DNA from: Treponema sp. UBA937
Lineage (GTDB): Bacteria; Spirochaetota; Spirochaetia; Treponematales; Breznakiellaceae
Direction of reading: 5' to 3'
Length of the DNA stretch: 64,000 bases
Assembly (NCBI GenBank): GCA_002293455.1
Contig: DBDH01000102.1
Coordinates: forward strand, 68,849-132,848
The translations under genes were made by a program, and so were the position numbers. Positions 59,087-64,000 of this stretch are shown here, piece by piece. A model generated the notes under the pieces. The model worked only from the letters and a program-made list of their open reading frames with translations. It was not told the DNA's origin and did no database searches. Each line of letters opens with the position of its first letter. Position 1 is the stretch's first letter.

Positions 59087-60580
59087 ATGCTGGCGGGTAT
59101 GATAAAAGGACACTACGGCGACGACGCGCCGATAGCAGCACCGGCTACGCCGTTGGGAGAAAGCGCCCTCACGCTTATCCGCGTATCAGGGAAATCTTCC
59201 ATTGAGATATTTTCCGCAGGATTTTCACGTCCCAAGGCGCTCGCGGAAGCTCCCGGAAACACGATTGTTCACGGCTGGATTTTAGATAACAATAAAAACA
59301 ACATTGATGAAGTCCTTGTTTCCGTGTTCAGGGCTCCCGCGTCATATACCGGAGAAGACGGCATCGATATTTCCTGTCATGGCGGAATTGCCGCGGCAAA
59401 GGGAATTATGAAACGGCTCCGGGAACTGGGATTCCGCGAAGCTCTGCCGGGAGAGTTCACCTTCCGTGCTTTTATGAACGGAAAACTCGACCTCACAAGG
59501 GCTGAATCCGTTATGGAACTGGTATCGGCAAAGTCCGATGAAAGCCGCTCTCACGCGGTGAACCGTTTGTCCGGCGCGCTTGAAAGTGAAATCAACGATG
59601 TTAAAAACCTTCTTGTTGAGGCTCTCGCAAGTACGGAACTCTTCCTCGATTATTCTGATGATGACGGCGCCGGTTTGAGCGCCGCGGGAGGAGGAATTCA
59701 TGCTGACGATGAATCAGCCGGCCGCCTTCCCGACCGTTCCTCTGTGGAAGAAGCGCTGCGCCGAATCAAACGCCTATCCGCTTCCTACAACAGGGAACGG
59801 CTTTTCAGCGAAGGGGCTTTGGTGGTGATTGCGGGCCGGCCCAATTCGGGGAAGTCGAGCCTTTTCAACACGCTTTTAAGAGAAGACCGCTCTATCGTGA
59901 CGGATATTCCCGGAACAACCCGCGACTGGATAGAAGCATGGATCGCCGTCGGCGGCATTCCCATCCGTTTAATTGATACCGCCGGATTCCAGGAATCGAA
60001 CGACCCTGTTGAACTTTTAGGCATTGAACGCAGCCGGAACTTCCTTCACGCGGCGGATTTGGTCTTGTACCTTATCGACGGAAAAAAAGGAATCCGGAAA
60101 GAAGACCGGGATTTCATCAATGTATTTCATCAGAATGTATCTCCAAGCCCCATGCTGCTTTTGTGGAATAAGGTTGATGCCGCTCCTTTTTCATCTTCGC
60201 TTTACGTTGATAAGGTAAAGGCTTTGATCCCGGTAAGCGCGAAAGCAAACCTCGGCATCGATGTTTTAGGAGACCATATCTCGTCAATCTTGGAAGAAAA
60301 ATTCGGCGGAAACACAGAGGAAAACAATTCTGATAACGCAAGCATTAACAATGCAGGCATTGAAAATGCAGGCATCGCAACGGAACGGCAGAAAGAGCTT
60401 ATCGGCAGAGCCGAAAGCGCCCTGCATGAAGCGCTCAGCCTTGCAGACCATAACCGGCCCCTCGATATTATCGCGCCGCTTCTCCGGGAAGCGGTAAACG
60501 CGCTTGGAGAAATCACAGGCGAAGTATCAACCGCCGAAATTCTCGATACTATGTTCAGCCGTTTTTGCATAGGAAAGTGA
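59087..60580 (+). CDS. mnmE: MnmE, tRNA modification GTPase
   Basis: MnmE works with MnmG to modify U34 of certain tRNAs. The 497-residue protein has the N-terminal folate-binding domain (IAAPATPLGESALTLIRVSG), a helical region, the G domain (GRPNSGKSSLFNTLL near 246, TDIPGTTRDW, DTAGFQES) and the exact C-terminal CIGK with the essential cysteine. The start is ATG 59087 or 59099; neither has a strong ribosome site. A TATAAT at 59055-59060 could be its -10. An Asn/Ala-rich insert lies near 410-430. Confidence 0.95.
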   Translation: MLAGMIKGHYGDDAPIAAPATPLGESALTLIRVSGKSSIEIFSAGFSRPKALAEAPGNTIVHGWILDNNKNNIDEVLVSVFRAPASYTGEDGIDISCHGGIAAAKGIMKRLRELGFREALPGEFTFRAFMNGKLDLTRAESVMELVSAKSDESRSHAVNRLSGALESEINDVKNLLVEALASTELFLDYSDDDGAGLSAAGGGIHADDESAGRLPDRSSVEEALRRIKRLSASYNRERLFSEGALVVIAGRPNSGKSSLFNTLLREDRSIVTDIPGTTRDWIEAWIAVGGIPIRLIDTAGFQESNDPVELLGIERSRNFLHAADLVLYLIDGKKGIRKEDRDFINVFHQNVSPSPMLLLWNKVDAAPFSSSLYVDKVKALIPVSAKANLGIDVLGDHISSILEEKFGGNTEENNSDNASINNAGIENAGIATERQKELIGRAESALHEALSLADHNRPLDIIAPLLREAVNALGEITGEVSTAEILDTMFSRFCIGK

Positions 60581-60631
60581 GCCTTTTGATTGTATGCGAA
60601 GGGCTTGCATCGCGGCGTTAAGCGACGCATA

Positions 60632-61009
60632 TCACGCAGCATGTTTTATCGCCAACAACAGGACAAAATGCAATAGCGCGAACACAGCCATGACATAGAT
60701 AATAGTCTTTGAAAAGAGTGTGTGGAACCCATTGCCGCTATGCTTCCGAAAAGCAAAATGAATAAGAGCGTGACCCAAAAGGAAAACATCGATAATAATT
60801 TTCAATACATATCCTGCTGTCCCGCCTCTCAAAAGAACATAGAGAGCGCCTAAATACAGCGGGAAATGTAAACTCATGAATACCTTACAGGCAGTTTCAT
60901 CCGCCATGTCTTTGAGGACGATGAACATTTTCCATTCCTTTGCCCGTATCGCATCCATTTCATGAACGAATAACAGCGAGAGAATCATTAAAAAAAGTAT
61001 TTGCTCCAT
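60632..61009 (-). CDS. Small membrane protein, DUF6713/HXXEE-like
   Basis: A 125-residue protein with four transmembrane helices. It has FVHEMDAIRAKEWKMF near residue 14 and FLLGHALIHFAF near 77, polar residues within membrane segments that recall DUF6713 or HXXEE proteins. Function unknown. It converges on mnmE. Family assignment is tentative. Confidence 0.7.
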   Translation of the reverse strand: MEQILFLMILSLLFVHEMDAIRAKEWKMFIVLKDMADETACKVFMSLHFPLYLGALYVLLRGGTAGYVLKIIIDVFLLGHALIHFAFRKHSGNGFHTLFSKTIIYVMAVFALLHFVLLLAIKHAA

Positions 61010-61035
61010 TTGTGTACCCCCAAAAAATAAATTTG

Positions 61036-61926
61036 CTAAGAACGCGTTTTGGTAATAATGGTCTTTTTAAACGGCATATTTTTGATATCATATTTTATTA
61101 TCCCGAAACGGTTTTTATCAAGATAGGTTTCAATGAATGGCAAGTCAGGAGCATAGTAAAAACAGCCGCTGTTTTTCAAGGATTGTAAAATCCGCATATA
61201 GCCTGCGGCGTATCCGATGTAATCCCCGTCTTCACGCAAGTGATTATGAACAAAGTGATTTGAAAATCCTAAATGACTCACGATAGTTCCCCATTTTTCA
61301 TTTCCATATTCATAAGCCAGCCAATCCGCTTTGATGGTGAATGCTGAATCATCTGAAAACCGGTCTATGCCATAAGTATCAAGACCTTTCTCACGCAGAT
61401 ACTTTACTAAGCGTCCTTCTTTTCCGCAGCCGATATCCAGAATAGGCTCCAATAGCTTTATACCATGCAAGTGTAAAATTTCACTTTGCAATATTGCGCT
61501 ATATTCAAAACAAGCGACAGATTCTAAAACAGCTTCCTTGTCTTGATACAGTTTCTTTGAGAATGGATTTGTCTTCTCCAAAAATGATCTCAACTTTTCA
61601 AAATGGTCATGGGAAATAACTTCAACCGGATTTTTTCCTTTAAAGAGATTTCGATATAAATCAAAATATATCATCTTCAGGCTGATGATATCATTTTTAT
61701 GAAATGAGTAATATTGATTTACCCTGCAAAGTTCCTGCAATGTTTTATCGGCGGTATAATTAACTAACGAATCTAAATCGTCCGGGGAGATTTTGCCGGC
61801 GCTCTTTATGGATTCGATGACAGCATCTGAAAATCGCAGTAATTTCCCGGAATGTTCATAAAACAGGTTTTGATTTTGATTTAACGCAAATTGCCTGTCA
61901 ATATCGTTTTTTAAGCCATCCGCCAT
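61036..61926 (-). CDS. SAM-dependent methyltransferase-like protein
   Basis: A 296-residue protein whose C-terminal half carries a class I methyltransferase glycine motif (EPILDIGCGKEGRLVKYLRE, then GLDTYGIDR). The N-terminal half is helical and unrecognised. ATG 61926 follows GAGGAAGCGG; the frame from 61983 adds residues unlikely to be translated. The gene looks more AT-rich than its neighbours and may be a late arrival. Substrate unknown; the acidic and aromatic motifs downstream of motif I are weak. Confidence 0.75.
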   Translation of the reverse strand: MADGLKNDIDRQFALNQNQNLFYEHSGKLLRFSDAVIESIKSAGKISPDDLDSLVNYTADKTLQELCRVNQYYSFHKNDIISLKMIYFDLYRNLFKGKNPVEVISHDHFEKLRSFLEKTNPFSKKLYQDKEAVLESVACFEYSAILQSEILHLHGIKLLEPILDIGCGKEGRLVKYLREKGLDTYGIDRFSDDSAFTIKADWLAYEYGNEKWGTIVSHLGFSNHFVHNHLREDGDYIGYAAGYMRILQSLKNSGCFYYAPDLPFIETYLDKNRFGIIKYDIKNMPFKKTIITKTRS

Positions 61927-62062
61927 ATTTCCGCTTCCTCTAATCATAGCCCATACGGCACATTTTTTCTTCCAGAACGGCAAGGGTATTCCTTCCGCGG
62001 AGAGCGTTCATTTTTTCAAATGTTGACAGAAATTTTGCTTTAGCAAGATGAAAATATGTCCT

Positions 62063-63997
62063 CTACATCGCCGCGTGATAGATTCCCAAAAGCCGGAAAT
62101 CATCGCACTTCTTTTTCAGCGCTTCCAGGCTTTCTTCAAAAACCGTATCGTCATTGGAGATTCCGACATCGGCATAAAACATGTAACGCCAGGGCTGGCC
62201 GGGAATGGGCCGGGATTCCAGTTTTGACAAATTGATGCCGCGCTCGCTTAAAACCTTGAGGCATTCAAAAAGGGCGCCGGGTTCATCGTGTACGCTGAAA
62301 ATGAACGAAGCCTTGTTCATTTTTTCGGAACTGAGGTTCGGGGGAAGCGCCGCCTTGCCGCTTTCATTCAAACGCGAAATGATGACAAAACGGGTATAGT
62401 TAAGCGGATTCGTCTCGATGCCGGTTTTCAGAACGGCAAGGCCGTGAATCTTTGCGGCGGCTTCGCTCGCGATAGCGGCAACTTTCACCGCCCCGTCGCG
62501 GACAATCGAAACAACCGCGCTTGAGGTACTATTCACCGATTCCAACTGCCAATCGGGATGCGCGTCGAGAAATTCCTTGCACTGCGCAAAACCCTGCGGA
62601 TGGCTGCGGATAATCTTGATCGAATTAATGTCGGCTTTTTCATCGGCAATAAGGCAGTGAACGATTCGGAGTTTGATTTCTCCCACGATCACAATATCGG
62701 GATAGCGGATAAAAAGATCGTAATTTTCATGAATCGATCCAGTAAGGCTGTTTTCAACCGGAATCATGCCGAAACGGACAGTTCCGTCGAGGACGGCATC
62801 AAAAATTGATGGGAAACTGGGAAGCGACAGCCGGGGCATATCTTCCCCAAAAGAACGGATGATGGCTTGTTCCGCAAACGCGCCGCTGTCGCCGGAATAG
62901 CCTGCCGCGTCCGTTATAGAATCGTTTTCGGAAGAAGCCGTTTCGCCGGAATGTTCGGTCAATGAAACAGAAGGACGCGGAGTACGGAGCAGTTCCTTCC
63001 CGACTACCGGGGAAAGAGCTTCCACATCCCGCATCAGCTTTTCAAACTGATCGGGATACAAAGACTGCGGGCCGTCGGAAAGGGCGGCGTCCGGATGGGG
63101 ATGAACTTCCACGGTGAGTCCGTCCGCGCCGGCCGCAATGGCGGCAAGAGCGGCAGGACTTACCTTTGCCCGGATCCCCACGGCATGGCTGGGATCCACA
63201 ATCACGGGCAAGTGCGATAATTTTTTCACCACCGGAATGGCGGATATATCAAGCGTATTACGGGTATAGGTTTCAAACGTACGGATTCCCCGTTCACAGA
63301 GGACAACATCCTTCGTACCGGAAGCCAAAAGGTATTCCGCGGAAAGGAGCCATTCTTCAATCGTCGCGGAAGGGCCGCGTTTTAACAATACGGCTTTTCC
63401 CAGGGAACCAACTTTTTTGAGCAGTTCAAAGTTCTGCATGTTTCTGGCTCCGATCTGGAACATATCGGTTAAATCATTCATGGCATCGGCAAGTTCCGGC
63501 GAAACAACTTCGCTTACAATGGGCATACCGTAAGTAACGCCGGCTTCCTTTAGGTATTCGAGGCCTTTCATGCCCAGGCCTTGAAAGGCATAGGGACTGG
63601 TTCTCGGTTTAAAAGCCCCTCCCCTAAGCATTACCGCCCCCGATTCCCTGATGACGGCGGCGGTTTCCATGATCTGTTCCCTGCTTTCCACCGCGCAGGG
63701 ACCGGCAATCACCGAAATGCGGGAGCCCCCGATCTTAACCGGCCCCAAAGACACAATCGTATCTTCGCTTTTCGTTTCCCTGGAAGCAAGCTCATAAGGC
63801 TTTGAAGTTGAAGCGACGCGCTCAACGCCGGGAAGCAGAACCAATTCCTTTTTATCGATTACGCCCTTCCCAAAAGCCCCGATAATTTCGTCGTCACCAA
63901 AATGCTGATCCCGGACGGTAAAGCCCCGGTCTTTCAAATAAATATGAATCACTTCTTTATCGTGTATTGTTGCATCCTTCGCAAGAACGACAATCAT
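62063..63997 (-). CDS. DAHP synthase-prephenate dehydratase fusion (AroF-PheA type)
   Basis: A 644-residue bifunctional enzyme of aromatic amino-acid synthesis. Residues 1-75 are a ferredoxin-like regulatory domain and 76-340 a class I DAHP synthase of the AroA-beta/KDO8P type (VIAGPCAVESREQIMETA, RGGAFKPRTSPYAFQG, LLKRGPSATIEEWL, PVIVDPSHAVG). After a linker of about 40 residues come a prephenate dehydratase (AGYSGDSGAFAEQA, GMIPVENSLTGSI, NYTRFVII) and a C-terminal ACT domain (FSVHDEPGALFECL, KLESRPIPGQPWRYMFYAD). The chorismate mutase domain often linked to PheA is missing. ATG is at 63997, three bases from the window edge, so the upstream context is not visible. Confidence 0.95.
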   Translation of the reverse strand: MIVVLAKDATIHDKEVIHIYLKDRGFTVRDQHFGDDEIIGAFGKGVIDKKELVLLPGVERVASTSKPYELASRETKSEDTIVSLGPVKIGGSRISVIAGPCAVESREQIMETAAVIRESGAVMLRGGAFKPRTSPYAFQGLGMKGLEYLKEAGVTYGMPIVSEVVSPELADAMNDLTDMFQIGARNMQNFELLKKVGSLGKAVLLKRGPSATIEEWLLSAEYLLASGTKDVVLCERGIRTFETYTRNTLDISAIPVVKKLSHLPVIVDPSHAVGIRAKVSPAALAAIAAGADGLTVEVHPHPDAALSDGPQSLYPDQFEKLMRDVEALSPVVGKELLRTPRPSVSLTEHSGETASSENDSITDAAGYSGDSGAFAEQAIIRSFGEDMPRLSLPSFPSIFDAVLDGTVRFGMIPVENSLTGSIHENYDLFIRYPDIVIVGEIKLRIVHCLIADEKADINSIKIIRSHPQGFAQCKEFLDAHPDWQLESVNSTSSAVVSIVRDGAVKVAAIASEAAAKIHGLAVLKTGIETNPLNYTRFVIISRLNESGKAALPPNLSSEKMNKASFIFSVHDEPGALFECLKVLSERGINLSKLESRPIPGQPWRYMFYADVGISNDDTVFEESLEALKKKCDDFRLLGIYHAAM

Positions 63998-64000
63998 CTT

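Overview
The window looks like chromosome of a spirochaete of the Treponema group. The evidence is two FlaB-type flagellins beside flaG and fliD, a leftward flgN-flgK-flgL-fliW-csrA cluster, a PilZ protein and a PAS/HD-GYP protein next to the flagellar genes, Treponema-like surface lipoproteins (parallel beta-helix, InlB-type and Fib_succ_major-like modules), an outer-membrane-like protein and a thiBPQ operon behind a TPP riboswitch. Base composition looks moderate. The species cannot be fixed from the window.

Layout. 1-8.8 kb is a catabolic island: tctCBA (tripartite tricarboxylate transporter), an HpcH/HpaI aldolase and a sugar-isomerase-like TIM barrel face left; a crotonase, a family III CoA-transferase and an iron alcohol dehydrogenase face right. 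Three promoters here each carry a LacI-type palindrome (TGAAACGTTTCA or a one-base variant) just downstream of a -10 box, so the island looks like one regulon for uptake and CoA-dependent breakdown of an organic acid. 8.8-23.1 kb is motility: flaB, flaB, flaG, fliD, an unknown gene and a PilZ gene run right, followed by tsaE, tsaB and a PAS/HD-GYP gene; the csrA-fliW-flgL-flgK-flgN block runs left. Both flagellin leaders carry a 9-10 bp hairpin with the loop AGGA, the form of a CsrA target, which fits the csrA/fliW pair encoded nearby.

23.2-30.2 kb holds two giant lipoproteins, one with three near-identical 378-384 bp tandem repeats. 30.3-31.1 kb is a tRNA cluster (His, Arg, Lys, Gly, Leu, Gly) with a duplicated tRNA-Leu 3' end. 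31.2-40.4 kb has exoA, a rhomboid-like gene, a beta-barrel-like protein, a large TPR protein and the leftward block phoH, pgpH-like, ybeY, corC-like. 40.5-44.6 kb is the TPP-riboswitch thiBPQ operon. 44.6-55.9 kb is mostly housekeeping: DUF445, an SH3-like lipoprotein, trmO-like, tRNA-Arg, an Fe-S aldo/keto reductase, bactofilin, TPR, mtaB, PAP2, metallo-beta-lactamase fold, alr and fhs. 55.9-57.6 kb is an AT-richer ATPase plus HNH pair resembling Septu (PtuAB) defence. The window ends with an MFS transporter, mnmE, a small membrane protein, a methyltransferase and a DAHP synthase-prephenate dehydratase fusion.

Intergenic regions hold an unusual amount of palindromic repeat: two diverged copies of a three-hairpin MITE-like unit, a palindromic repeat inside the 5' end of thiP, a REP-like stub, and a dispersed A-rich motif that often sits next to stop codons.
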